The notes beneath the pieces were generated by a model. The model saw only the letters and a list, made by a program, of their open reading frames with translations, made no database searches and had not been told where the DNA came from. From an uncultured Clostridia bacterium (GTDB lineage: Bacteria; Bacillota; Clostridia; Oscillospirales; Acutalibacteraceae): a stretch of DNA of 45,026 nucleotides. The stretch's first letter is position 1, and every line of letters starts with the position of its first letter. Position numbers and translations under genes: made by a program. Location of the stretch: NCBI GenBank assembly GCA_947644325.1, contig CANRZD010000006.1, positions 1 to 45,026 of the forward strand. Reading direction: 5' to 3'. Of this stretch, positions 23,194 through 31,313 are shown in pieces.

Positions 23194-23215
23194 TAGCCCG
23201 TATTCGGGCTATAAT
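23187..23215 (+). promoter_or_regulatory. Consensus promoter with embedded operator for the SHOCT gene
   Basis: TTGACA (23187-23192), 17-base spacer, TATAAT (23210-23215), a perfect consensus pair. The spacer and the start of the -10 form the perfect inverted repeat ATAGCCCG-TATT-CGGGCTAT (23193-23212), the likely binding site of the XRE protein. A second dyad, AAGTGT-T-ACACTT, adjoins it on the left. Confidence 0.88.
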
Positions 23216-23261
23216 GGGGTAAATTCAAATTCCCACAGGGGAAAAGAAAAGAGGAATGAAT

Positions 23262-23813
23262 ATGGACGAACAAGTGCTGGTAGAAAGCAAACGGGGTATT
23301 TTCGGTTGGATATGTTTGATTTTGTTTGCTTTGGCGGTGGTCTTTGTTATCCTTGTCGCAATGATGTCAGGTGGAGATATCTTTAATCCTGGCTTCGTCT
23401 TCATGGTTGTCATCTTTATTGTCCCCACGGGCCTGCTGGCTCTGCTTACATCACCTGTAGAACTGATAGTTACAACGGAACGGGTGTGCGGTAGAAGCTC
23501 TTGGGGGAAGAAGGTTGACCTGCCCATTGACACAATTTCATCAATAAGATCCGGGCTTTTGAGCGGCATTATAATTGGCACTTCCTCTGGGAATATCAAG
23601 TTTAGCAGCCTTTCCCACAAGGAAGAAATTTACCAATGCATCAGCGACCTGCTGGTGGCCCGTCAAAGGGCACGCGCCGCAACAGCGCAGACCCAGATGC
23701 CTGTTCCTGCCAGTGGTGCCGATGAACTCATAAAGTATAAAAACTTGCTGGATAACGGTATTATCACCCAGGAAGAATTTGCCGCAAAGAAAAAAGAAAT
23801 TCTTGGCCTCTAA
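23262..23813 (+). CDS. Membrane protein with SHOCT domain
   Basis: 183 residues. Two hydrophobic segments come first (GWICLILFALAVVFVILVAMM and FVFMVVIFIVPTGLLALL), then a cytosolic part that resembles a bacterial PH-like domain (ELIVTTERVCGRSSWGKKVDLPIDTISSI; the T-x-x-R-V-x-x-x-x G pattern). After a Gln/Pro/Ala linker comes a C-terminal SHOCT motif (ADELIKYKNLLDNGIITQEEFAAKKKEIL). Such proteins are of unknown function, often stress- or phage-linked. ATG 23262 (GAGGA 6-7 bases ahead) is preferred to ATG 23256, which abuts that site. It is divergent from, and probably repressed by, the XRE gene. Codon use is AT-richer than the rest of the window. Confidence 0.8.
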   Translation: MDEQVLVESKRGIFGWICLILFALAVVFVILVAMMSGGDIFNPGFVFMVVIFIVPTGLLALLTSPVELIVTTERVCGRSSWGKKVDLPIDTISSIRSGLLSGIIIGTSSGNIKFSSLSHKEEIYQCISDLLVARQRARAATAQTQMPVPASGADELIKYKNLLDNGIITQEEFAAKKKEILGL

Positions 23814-23823
23814 AAACATAAAA

Positions 23824-23857
23824 CGGCCGCACCCCACTGCCGGGGCGCGGCCGATTT
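23824..23857. terminator. Probable bidirectional terminator after the SHOCT gene
   Basis: CGGCCGC ... GCGGCCG stem with ATTTTATT on the right and an A-rich left flank (TAAAAACATAAAA); it lies between convergent genes. Confidence 0.75.
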
Positions 23858-23865
23858 TATTCTCT

Positions 23866-25632
23866 TTATTCCCCTTCGGCCGCCAGAGAGTCGGGCAGCA
23901 GGTACTCCAGGGAGTAGGACTCGAAGGCCTGGGTGAAGTCGGGGTCGCCGGTGTTTTTTATTTCGTTCAGGTAGCCGTGGGTGTCCAAGGACGGGTCCTT
24001 GATCTGGATGACGGTGACGGCGATGTTGGAGCAGTGGTCGGACACGCGCTCGTAGTTTGTCAGCAGGTCCGTCAGCACAAAGCCCAGCTCGATGGTGCAG
24101 CGCCCCTCCTGCAGGCGGCGGATGTGGCGGTTCTTGAGCTCCAGCTTCAGGCTGTCGATGACCTGCTCCAGGGGCTCCACTTTAGCGGCCAGCTTGGGGT
24201 CGTTTTTCTCGAAGGCCTCCACGGTAAGGTCCAGAATGGATAGGATGGCCCGGGTCATGACGGCCAGCTCCTCCTGGGCCTTTTGGGAGAACTGTATCTC
24301 CTTGTCGTGTATCTCGCTGGCGGCCCGCAGAATGTTCACCGCGTGGTCGCCGATGCGCTCGAAATCGCCGATGGCGTGCAGCAGCTGCGAGACGTTTGCG
24401 CTGTCCTGGCCCGAGAGGCTTTTGGCGCTGAGCTTTACTAAGAAGGTGCCCAGCTTGTCCTCATACAGGTCGATCTCCTCCTCTTCGGCGGTGATGCGCT
24501 CGGCGGTCTTTTCGTCGTATTCATGCAGCAGGCCGATGGCGGCGGCCATCGACTCCTGGGCGGCCTTTGCCATGCGCACCGAGAGCTTCCGGCACTCGGC
24601 AATGGCAAAGCCCGGGGAGAGCAGCAGGCGCTCGTCCAGAAGCTCCTCTTTGGTGTTCTTTTCCCGTATGGTCAGTTTGGCGAGCTTTTCCAGCTGGCCC
24701 GAGAAGGGCAGCAGCACGAAGGTGTTGATAATGTTAAAAAGCGTATGTACCACCGCGATGCCGAAGGCGCTGATGGGCGCGTCCACCACCTGGAAGTGGA
24801 AAAAGGCGTTGAGCCCATAGAACACCGAAAGGCAGATGACCGTGCCGATGACCTTGAAGTAGACGCTCACCGCCACCACCCGCTTGGCGTTCTTGTTGGC
24901 GCCGATGGCTGAGAGCAGCCCCGTGACGCAGGTGCCGATGTTGGCGCCGGTGATGATGGGGAAGGCCATGCTCAGGCTGATGCTGCCGGTCATGGCTAAG
25001 GACTGCAGGATGCCCACGGAGGCCGCGGAGCTCTGGATGATGCCCGTGAACACCGTGCCGATGAGGACGCCCATCAAGGGGTTTCGGAACATGACCAGCA
25101 GTTCGTGGAAAGCCGGGGTCTCGGCCAGGGGGCTCACAGACTGGCTCATGAAGCTCATGCCGGTCATGAGGACGGAGAAGCCCACTAAAATGGTGCCCAC
25201 GTCCTTCTTCTTGTCGCTTTTGGCCCCCATGATGAACAGCACGCCCAGAAGGGCCACCAAGGGCGAAAAGGACTCGGGCTTCAGCATCCGCAGAAGGAAG
25301 CTCTCCGATTCTATCCCCGCGGCGCTCAGAATCCAGGCGGTGAGGGTGGTGCCCATGCTGGAGCCCATGATGACGCTGACCGTCTGGCTCAGCTGCATGA
25401 TGCCGGAGTTCACGAGACCCACCAGCATCACCGTCATGGCCGAGGAGGACTGGATGGCGATGGTGATGACCGCCCCCAGCAGAAGCCCCTTCCATTTGCT
25501 GGAGGTCATGGATTTGAGCACCCGCTCCAGCTTGCCGCCCACCATTTTCTCCAGCCCCGTGGACATCACGTGCATGCCGTACAGGAAAAAGGCCAGCCCC
25601 CCTGCCAGGGTAAAGAGTGAAAATACGTCCAT
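23866..25632 (-). CDS. Na/Pi cotransporter family protein with C-terminal PhoU-like domain
   Basis: 588 residues. The N-terminal ~320 residues are the NptA/NptB-like inverted-repeat transporter, each half marked by a QSSS-type motif: TIAIQSSSAMTVMLVGLVNSG and GIIQSSAASVGILQSLAMTG, with GANIGTCVTGLLSAIGA following. The C-terminal ~220 residues are helical and PhoU-like (LHAIGDFERIGDHAVNILRAASEI and LLTNYERVSDHCSNIAVTVI). PhoU domains bind metal clusters and control phosphate uptake. ATG 25632 (GGAGG 6 bases ahead) gives the usual MDVFSLFTLAGGLAFFLYGMHVM start; the ORF track's longer start has no support. It probably exchanges Na+ and phosphate. It has its own promoter at 25687-25715. Confidence 0.93.
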   Translation of the reverse strand: MDVFSLFTLAGGLAFFLYGMHVMSTGLEKMVGGKLERVLKSMTSSKWKGLLLGAVITIAIQSSSAMTVMLVGLVNSGIMQLSQTVSVIMGSSMGTTLTAWILSAAGIESESFLLRMLKPESFSPLVALLGVLFIMGAKSDKKKDVGTILVGFSVLMTGMSFMSQSVSPLAETPAFHELLVMFRNPLMGVLIGTVFTGIIQSSAASVGILQSLAMTGSISLSMAFPIITGANIGTCVTGLLSAIGANKNAKRVVAVSVYFKVIGTVICLSVFYGLNAFFHFQVVDAPISAFGIAVVHTLFNIINTFVLLPFSGQLEKLAKLTIREKNTKEELLDERLLLSPGFAIAECRKLSVRMAKAAQESMAAAIGLLHEYDEKTAERITAEEEEIDLYEDKLGTFLVKLSAKSLSGQDSANVSQLLHAIGDFERIGDHAVNILRAASEIHDKEIQFSQKAQEELAVMTRAILSILDLTVEAFEKNDPKLAAKVEPLEQVIDSLKLELKNRHIRRLQEGRCTIELGFVLTDLLTNYERVSDHCSNIAVTVIQIKDPSLDTHGYLNEIKNTGDPDFTQAFESYSLEYLLPDSLAAEGE

Positions 25633-25686
25633 ATGCTTCCTCCCATCCAGAATATCCCACATAAAAACGAAAGACCTTACCCCACT

Positions 25687-25715
25687 ATCATAACATACCC
25701 TGCCGCCCGCCGCAA
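25687..25715 (-). promoter_or_regulatory. Promoter for the Na/Pi-PhoU gene
   Basis: Minus strand TTGCGG, 17-base spacer, TATGAT. It lies between the HD-GYP-like gene and the transporter gene, so the transporter can be expressed apart from the kinase unit. Confidence 0.7.
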
Positions 25716-25742
25716 CGGGTTTTCTGCAAAAATCACCCTTTC

Positions 25743-27572
25743 TCAGCTTTTTAAGATGCGGTACGCCTTTTCGTAGGCCGCAGCCCTTCCCGCCTCCCAC
25801 ACGTCCTCCAGCCCCTCCAGAAGCCCTACGGCATCCGGCGAGAACCGGGCTCCCGACTGGGCCCGCACCATCTCCACCGCCTGCTCTAAGGAGAGGGGGC
25901 GGGGGTTCTTGGGGTCTGTGTCGTCGGTAGCCTGGGTGATAAAGGCCGCTATGCTCACCATATCGGTGACAGCCCGGCCGGGGTCCTCCTCCCGGCGGTA
26001 TTCGGCCGGGTACCCGCCAGAGCCGTCATACCAGGCGTGGTGCCCCAGGGCCGCCTTTACATAGGGCCGGGTAGAGGGGCTGCGGCCCAAATAGAATTCC
26101 CCGGCGTACACGTGGCAGCCGTACATTTCCCGCTCCTCCTCCAGCCAGCTGCGGCCCAGCTTCACCAGCATGTCGTTGAAGGCCAGCACGCCGATGTCAT
26201 GGAAAAGCCCGCTGTCATAGGCAAACTGCAGAATTTCCTCCTGCCGCTCCCGCACCTGCCGGACGCTTTCGCAGCCCAGCACGCCCACAAGCGTCTGGGG
26301 GCACTCCTTTAAGGCCCGGGCCGCCATGAGCCGGGTGATACGCGCCGCCAGGTAAAACCGCACGTAGGCGTCCGGCTGGCGGCTCACCACAATCTGCAGC
26401 AGGAAGTCTTTTTCCAGTATCCCGTCCGGGTACTCCACATAGCTCTCTAAAAACAGCAGCAGGTATTTGGTCAGAAGCCCCCGGGCCTGGTCCTCCGGGG
26501 CCTCCCTTACATAGCGCGCCACCTGCCGGTACATGTGCAGCACGATGTCCTTCTTCTTGACCTTGAACTCCTCGTCCCGGGATATATAGTCCGAGTAAAG
26601 GCCGGGCAGGGAGATGTTGGCGTAAATGCCGTTTTCCGAGTAGTCCCGGGGGTCCCGGCCGGTGTAGGCCTCCTCCAGCCACCGCAGCAGGCGGCCCAGG
26701 GGCTGCACCCCGCAGTGGTACTGGGCCGCTTCATAGGCAAGGCTCCAGCGCACCATGGGCTTTACCCCCCGCTTCGCGCAGTCCCGCTCCTGGTATTCCC
26801 GCACAAACTGCGCCGACTCCATGACCTCCCGCAGGACCACCGGGTCCTGTATGCCCGCCCGCAGTACATTCAGGGCCGAGGAGCGCTCCTGGTGGCTCAC
26901 GTAGATGTAGAGCTCCCAGGGCAGTTCTGGAGTCTTCTTCTGGTACACGGGGTCGTTTAAGATCTGCAGGGACCTGCGCACGGCGTCCAGCTTTTTCACC
27001 GCGTCCTCCCGGTTGGCCCCGCTGTAGGCCAGGGACAAATTCCCCATGGATCGGTGGATGTACCCCCTTGTTTCCACGTCCTTTATGTCGTCGTACCGCT
27101 TGATGAAGGAAGCGGCTTCGCCGAAAAGCAAGCCCATCTTCCACCGGTAGCGGGCCTGCCCGCAGCGGTCCAGGATCTCCTGCATGTAGAAAAGCGCCAG
27201 CCCCGCCCGGTACAGCTGCCGTATGAGCATATCGCGCCTGCCCCACTTGCGGGCATAGGTGATAAGGGCGCAGCAGATGGTGTAGTTGAGGGTCAGGTCC
27301 GGCTGGTTGGCCCCGCCGGCCCCCAGCTGCAGGGCAAATTCCTCCAGGGCCGCGATCTCCTCCTGGTCCGCCGAAGCGATGTCGTCCAGCACCGGGAAGA
27401 GTTTCTCCCGGAGCATGGCGTTATTTTCCCCCACGATCTCCCGGATGCGCAGGCTGTTTTCCCGCCGCCAGGAAAGGAAAGCCGCCCCGCTCTCGGGCAT
27501 GTGGCCATACAGGTCGTTGAGCTCCACGATCTCCGCCAGGTGCGCAAGGTACGCCCGTTGATACTCCCTCAT
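25743..27572 (-). CDS. HD-GYP-like domain protein with large N-terminal helical region
   Basis: 609 residues. About 400 N-terminal residues are helical and resemble tetratricopeptide-like repeats (for example WKMGLLFGEAASFIKRYDDIKDVETRGYIHRSMGNL). The C-terminal ~170 residues are an HD-GYP-type phosphohydrolase: SGLFHDIGVLAFNDML (HD pair), CHVYAGEFYL (the H-x-x-x-G-x-x-x-L step), GHHAWYDGSGGYP (HH and GYP), and TDMVSIAAFI (Asp). HD-GYP proteins cleave cyclic di-GMP or related dinucleotides. Two departures are seen: the Lys of HDxGK is Val, and the GYP loop has one extra residue, so activity is uncertain. ATG 27572 overlaps the kinase stop by 4 bases (ATGA), so translation is coupled. Confidence 0.8.
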   Translation of the reverse strand: MREYQRAYLAHLAEIVELNDLYGHMPESGAAFLSWRRENSLRIREIVGENNAMLREKLFPVLDDIASADQEEIAALEEFALQLGAGGANQPDLTLNYTICCALITYARKWGRRDMLIRQLYRAGLALFYMQEILDRCGQARYRWKMGLLFGEAASFIKRYDDIKDVETRGYIHRSMGNLSLAYSGANREDAVKKLDAVRRSLQILNDPVYQKKTPELPWELYIYVSHQERSSALNVLRAGIQDPVVLREVMESAQFVREYQERDCAKRGVKPMVRWSLAYEAAQYHCGVQPLGRLLRWLEEAYTGRDPRDYSENGIYANISLPGLYSDYISRDEEFKVKKKDIVLHMYRQVARYVREAPEDQARGLLTKYLLLFLESYVEYPDGILEKDFLLQIVVSRQPDAYVRFYLAARITRLMAARALKECPQTLVGVLGCESVRQVRERQEEILQFAYDSGLFHDIGVLAFNDMLVKLGRSWLEEEREMYGCHVYAGEFYLGRSPSTRPYVKAALGHHAWYDGSGGYPAEYRREEDPGRAVTDMVSIAAFITQATDDTDPKNPRPLSLEQAVEMVRAQSGARFSPDAVGLLEGLEDVWEAGRAAAYEKAYRILKS

Positions 27573-29470
27573 CCCGCGTCCCTCCCCAGAAAGCGCTCCA
27601 TGGTCTCGAACACCTTCTGCATGTCAAGGGGCTTTGCGATGTGGGCGTTCATGCCCGCCTGCAGGGAGTTCTGCACGTCCTCTACAAAGGCGTTTGCCGT
27701 CATGGCCACAATGGGCACGGACTTGGCGTCCGCCCGGCCCAGGGCCCGGATGGCCCGGGTGGCCTCCAGGCCGTTCATCAGAGGCATCTGTATGTCCATG
27801 AAGATAAGGTCATAGTAGCCCGGCGCGGACTGCTGGAATTTCCGCACCGCCTCCCGGCCGTTTTCCGCGGTCTCTATCCGCACCCCGCAGCCGCCCAGAA
27901 GCTCCAGGGCGATCTCCCGGTTGAGCTCGTTGTCCTCCACCAGCAGCAGCCGCTTTGCGGAGAGGTCCGGCGTCATTGCAGGCTCTTCCCAGGCGGCGCC
28001 GGGCAGGCCGGGGCCCGTGCAGGCCCGCAGCCCGGCGGCTAAGCGGCTTCTGAAAAGCGGCAGGGGGATGAACCCATCCACCCCCGCCTGGGTGAACATG
28101 TACTCCGTCTGGCTCCAGTCGTTTTCAGACAGCAGCAGGATGGGGAAGTCTTCCCCCATGCGCTGGCGTATTTCCGAAAGGAACAGCATCATTTCCACCC
28201 CCGGCACCCGCTCCGCCGTCAAAAAGGCAAAGTACGGGTCCCCGGAAAGGTCCGCGTCGTTCAGAAGCAGCACGGCGTTGTCCGCGTCCCGGGCCCAGTC
28301 CGACTCCATCCGCAGGCTCGACAGCATCTCCCGTATGAGCCCGCTCTCTTTGGGGTCGCTGTCTAAGAGCAGCACCCGCTGGCCCCCCAGGGCCTCCAGG
28401 GCCCCGGCGTCGTCCTGGGGCGCGGTCTCGAAGGGGATCTCCACCGTAAAGCAGGAGCCCTCCCCCGAGCGGCTCTCCACCGCGATGGACCCGCCCATGA
28501 CCTCCACCAGGTTCTTGGTGATGGTGAGCCCCAGCCCCGTGCCCTGTATGCGGCTGACCGTGGACTTCTCCTCCCGCTCGAAGGGGGTAAAGAGCCGGCT
28601 CATGAATTCCGACCCCATGCCGATGCCGGTGTCCTTCACCCGCACCACCATGCGCACCCAGCCCTCCCGGGGGTCCGGCTGCACAGAGAAGTAAAGGTCC
28701 ACTTCTCCCCCGGCGGGGGTGTACTTCACGGCGTTGGAGAGGAGGTTTAAGTAAATCTGCTTCACCCGCACCCCGTCTGCCAAAATGCGCTCCCACACCA
28801 CGGGGCCCATCTCCAGCCGGAAGGTAAGCTCCCCCGCGTCCGCCTGGGGCCGGGCCACGATGAGGATTTCGTGGAGCAGGTCCGCCACGCTCACCGGGGC
28901 GGGCTGAATGACCACCCGGCCGCTCTCGATGCGGGACATATCCAGCACTTCGTTTAAGAGCGACATCATGTGGTTGGAGGCCACCTGTATTTTCCCCAGG
29001 CACTCCTTCACCCGGGGCGGCAGCTCCGGCTGGGAGAGGGCGATCTGCGTCAGGCCCATGATGGCCCCCATGGGGGTGCGGATATCGTGGGAGATTTCAG
29101 AGAGGAAGCTTGTTTTGGCCTGGCTTGCCATGATGGCCTCGTTTAAGGCGGACTGGGTGGCGTTATAGTAGGCGGAGGCCTCCTGCAGAAGGCACATGCG
29201 GTAGCCGTTCCAGCCGATGATGCGGGCGGCGTACACGCTTTTGGCCAAGTGGCAGAAAAGGGGACCCGTGTTTTCCCCCGAGCCCAGAGCGTCCAGCAGG
29301 GCCTGCCGCTCCGGGTCCAGCATGGCCTCCAAGGGGTTCTCGTATTCGGGGCAAAGCGCCGACGCGGCGGCGTTCTGGTACAGCACGCGGCACGACCCGT
29401 CCCGGGGCTCCAGCGCCAGCACCGGCTGGTCGGTGAGCCCCCACACGGCCTCCAAAGGTTTCTGTACCAT
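27569..29470 (-). CDS. Hybrid sensor histidine kinase/response regulator
   Basis: 633 residues, apparently cytosolic (no membrane segment). A PAS-like N-terminus (EAVWGLTDQPVLALEPRDGSCRVLYQNAA) is followed by a HisKA H-box (SFLSEISHDIRTPMGAIMG), the HATPase N box NLLSNAVKYTP, G1 DTGIGMG and G2 GTGLGLTITKNL. Then come two receiver-like domains. The first (RVLLLDSDPKESGLI) has lost its phosphoacceptor (PYFAFLTAERVP where an Asp is expected). The second is intact (LLLVEDNELNREIA, DLIFMDIQMPLMNG, VAMTANAF, HIAKPLD). ATG 29470 with AGGTG about 7 bases ahead is preferred to the ORF-track start. The HD-GYP-like gene follows with a 4-base overlap and may be the output partner. Confidence 0.92.
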   Translation of the reverse strand: MVQKPLEAVWGLTDQPVLALEPRDGSCRVLYQNAAASALCPEYENPLEAMLDPERQALLDALGSGENTGPLFCHLAKSVYAARIIGWNGYRMCLLQEASAYYNATQSALNEAIMASQAKTSFLSEISHDIRTPMGAIMGLTQIALSQPELPPRVKECLGKIQVASNHMMSLLNEVLDMSRIESGRVVIQPAPVSVADLLHEILIVARPQADAGELTFRLEMGPVVWERILADGVRVKQIYLNLLSNAVKYTPAGGEVDLYFSVQPDPREGWVRMVVRVKDTGIGMGSEFMSRLFTPFEREEKSTVSRIQGTGLGLTITKNLVEVMGGSIAVESRSGEGSCFTVEIPFETAPQDDAGALEALGGQRVLLLDSDPKESGLIREMLSSLRMESDWARDADNAVLLLNDADLSGDPYFAFLTAERVPGVEMMLFLSEIRQRMGEDFPILLLSENDWSQTEYMFTQAGVDGFIPLPLFRSRLAAGLRACTGPGLPGAAWEEPAMTPDLSAKRLLLVEDNELNREIALELLGGCGVRIETAENGREAVRKFQQSAPGYYDLIFMDIQMPLMNGLEATRAIRALGRADAKSVPIVAMTANAFVEDVQNSLQAGMNAHIAKPLDMQKVFETMERFLGRDAG

Positions 29471-29513
29471 AATTCGGCACCTGCCTTTCGGTTTTTTAGG
29501 TTGATTTACCGAA

Positions 29514-29542
29514 ATTATAGCACGTTTCGGGGGCCATTTCAA
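29514..29542 (-). promoter_or_regulatory. Promoter for the kinase/HD-GYP operon
   Basis: Minus strand TTGAAA (29537-29542), 17-base spacer ending TGC, TATAAT (29514-29519). Confidence 0.88.
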
Positions 29543-29562
29543 CTCCGCTCGGTCAAATCGTC

Positions 29563-29598
29563 AAAAAGAAAAGCCCCGCGCGCCTAAAGCCCGCGAGG
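29563..29598 (-). terminator. Terminator of the amidohydrolase gene
   Basis: On the minus strand, CCTCGCG ... CGCGGGG forms the stem and is followed by CTTTTCTTTTTGA. Confidence 0.75.
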
Positions 29599-29616
29599 CC
29601 AGAAGATCTCTCCCTT

Positions 29617-30786
29617 TTACGCCTGATAGACGATTTTCCCGTCTATAATGGTCACAAGGGTCTCATACTGCACGTCCGTCAGGGGGTTCCCCTTGTAGAC
29701 GACCACGTCGGCGTCCTTGCCGGGGGCAAGGCTCCCCACCCGGTCCCCAATGCCCGCGATCTCCGCCGGGTGGAGGGTGACGGCCTTCCAGGCCTCCTCC
29801 TCGGGCAGGCCGGCCTTTATGGCAAGGCCCGCGCACAGGGGCAGGTACTTTAGGGGGATCACCGGGGCGTCGGTGATGATGGCGATCTTCACGCCGTTTT
29901 CCGCCAGCACCCGGGGGGTGTCCCAGCACTTGTTCTTGAGCTCAAATTTGCTCTTGCTCCCGAAGGTGGGCCCCACTAAGCAGGGCCGGCCCTCCTTGCT
30001 CAGCTCGTCTGCAATCAGGTGTCCCTCGGTGCAGTGGTCCAGGGTGATGCCCACCCCGAACTCCTTTGCGATGCGCAGGGACGTGAAGATGTCGTCGGCC
30101 CGGTGGGCGTGGCTCTTTAAGGGGATCTCCCCCCGCATCACCGGCAGCATGGCGTGCAGCTTCGCGTCAAATTTAGGCTTCTTGCAGCCCTCTGGGTCCT
30201 TCTCCCAGGCATCCAGCTCCTCCATGTACTCTTTTGACTTCTGCAGCACCTCCCGCAGCAGGGCCGCCGTGCCCATGCGGGTGATGGGCGCTTTCTTGTT
30301 GTTGCCGCCGTAGCAGCGCTTGGGGTTCTCGCCAAAGGCGATCTTCATGGCCACAGGGTCCTTCACCACCATGTTGTCCACCCGCTTGCCCCAGAGCTTT
30401 ACAGCCAGGAACGTGCCGCCCACCACGTTGGCGCTGCCCGGGCCGGTGACGGCGGTGGTCACCCCGTGGCTGCAGGCGTCAAAGAGGGCCTCGTCCATGG
30501 GGTTCAGCCCGTCGATGCCCCTCATGTGGGGGGTCACGGGGTCGGTGCTCTCGTTGTAGTCCGCCCCCTCGAAGCCGATGGCCTCCTCGTCCAGGCCGAT
30601 GTGGCAGTGCCCCTCTACAAAGCCCGGGGCCACAATGCCTCCCTGGGCATCGATGACCTGGGCATCCGCCGGGGCGTCCACCGTTTTCCCTACGGCCACG
30701 ATCTTCCCCCCGTCCAGCAGCACCTGCCCGCCGGGGATGTCCGGCCCGGAAATGGGCTTTATAAGCCCGTTTTTAATAAGAATCAC
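29617..30786 (-). CDS. Metal-dependent amidohydrolase (imidazolonepropionase-like)
   Basis: 389 residues of the amidohydrolase superfamily. The composite beta-domain start is ILIKNGLIKPISGPD...GKIVAVG, then the first metal ligands GFVEGHCHIG (HxH). Later ligands are His in IPLKSHAHRADDIF and in GITLDHCTEGH, and the catalytic Asp in IAIITDAPVIP, with the closing LHPAEIAGIGDRVGSLAPGKDADVVV. HAHRADD is the pattern of the imidazolonepropionase-like subgroup, but neighbours of the hut pathway are absent, so the substrate is unknown. GTG 30786 has GGGAGG 8 bases ahead; the longer ORF-track frame is upstream of the promoter. Monocistronic, divergent from the EetA/EetB-like pair. Confidence 0.88.
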   Translation of the reverse strand: MILIKNGLIKPISGPDIPGGQVLLDGGKIVAVGKTVDAPADAQVIDAQGGIVAPGFVEGHCHIGLDEEAIGFEGADYNESTDPVTPHMRGIDGLNPMDEALFDACSHGVTTAVTGPGSANVVGGTFLAVKLWGKRVDNMVVKDPVAMKIAFGENPKRCYGGNNKKAPITRMGTAALLREVLQKSKEYMEELDAWEKDPEGCKKPKFDAKLHAMLPVMRGEIPLKSHAHRADDIFTSLRIAKEFGVGITLDHCTEGHLIADELSKEGRPCLVGPTFGSKSKFELKNKCWDTPRVLAENGVKIAIITDAPVIPLKYLPLCAGLAIKAGLPEEEAWKAVTLHPAEIAGIGDRVGSLAPGKDADVVVYKGNPLTDVQYETLVTIIDGKIVYQA

Positions 30787-30831
30787 GCAAAAAACCTCCC
30801 GAAAAAAACTCAGGCGAAACCGCCTATCCCT

Positions 30832-30860
30832 ATCATAGCAAGCCCCGGCCCCTATTGCAA
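30832..30860 (-). promoter_or_regulatory. Promoter for the amidohydrolase gene
   Basis: Minus strand TTGCAA (30855-30860), 17-base spacer ending TGC, TATGAT (30832-30837). Confidence 0.82.
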
Positions 30861-30864
30861 GCCC

Positions 30865-30893
30865 TTGCCTGTGAATTTTCTTTATGCTATAAT
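30865..30893 (+). promoter_or_regulatory. Promoter for the NusG_II / Gx transporter pair
   Basis: TTGCCT (30865-30870), 17-base spacer ending TGC, TATAAT (30888-30893). Its -35 is only 4 bases from that of the divergent amidohydrolase promoter. Confidence 0.82.
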
Positions 30894-30919
30894 AAAAGAA
30901 AAAGGAACCGGGTGCCCCC

Positions 30920-31303
30920 ATGGAAAAGAAAAAGCTCATCACCCCAAAGGCCGCGGCCCTGCTGCTCCTGCTGCTTCTGCTGGGGGCGGGCCTGTATTTG
31001 TGGCTGCAGGCCGCCCCCGGGGCCGTGTCCGCCACGGTAGAGCGCGACGGCGCGCCCCTTTTCACCCAGGACCTGCGGGCCCTCTCGGGCCCCGTGCAGA
31101 AGGACTTTCCCGGCGCGGACGGCCACACCGTCGTTATAGAATTCAGCCCCCAGGGGGCGCGGTTTGTGTCCTCCACCTGCCCGGACAAGACCTGTGTGCG
31201 CACCGGGGCCCTCCGTCATGCCGGTGAGACCGCCCTGTGCCTGCCCGCCCGCATCGCCCTGCGCCTGGAGGGGGACCAGGGCTTTGACGCCGCCACCTAC
31301 TGA
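30920..31303 (+). CDS. NusG domain II-containing membrane-anchored protein (EetA-like)
   Basis: 127 residues. One N-terminal membrane helix (AAALLLLLLLLGAGLYLWL) anchors an extracytoplasmic NusG_II domain: VSATVERDGAPLFTQDL, VVIEFSPQGARFVSSTCPDKTCVRTGAL (the conserved 'S.CPd..Cv..G' cysteines), and ETALCLPARIALRLEG. RBS upstream of ATG 30920 is weak (AAAGGAACCGGG). It is followed 10 bases later by a Gx transporter gene. The same two-gene order occurs in the flavin-based extracellular electron transfer locus of Listeria and relatives (eetA-eetB), where these products are accessory membrane proteins. This is from memory of family annotation; function here is inferred. Confidence 0.85.
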   Translation: MEKKKLITPKAAALLLLLLLLGAGLYLWLQAAPGAVSATVERDGAPLFTQDLRALSGPVQKDFPGADGHTVVIEFSPQGARFVSSTCPDKTCVRTGALRHAGETALCLPARIALRLEGDQGFDAATY

Positions 31304-31313
31304 AAGGAGCACC

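Noticed and set aside
22937-23815. Toxin-antitoxin call for the XRE/SHOCT pair
   Set aside because: The two genes are divergent rather than a tandem operon, and the SHOCT protein has no known toxin fold; only a regulatory link is supported.
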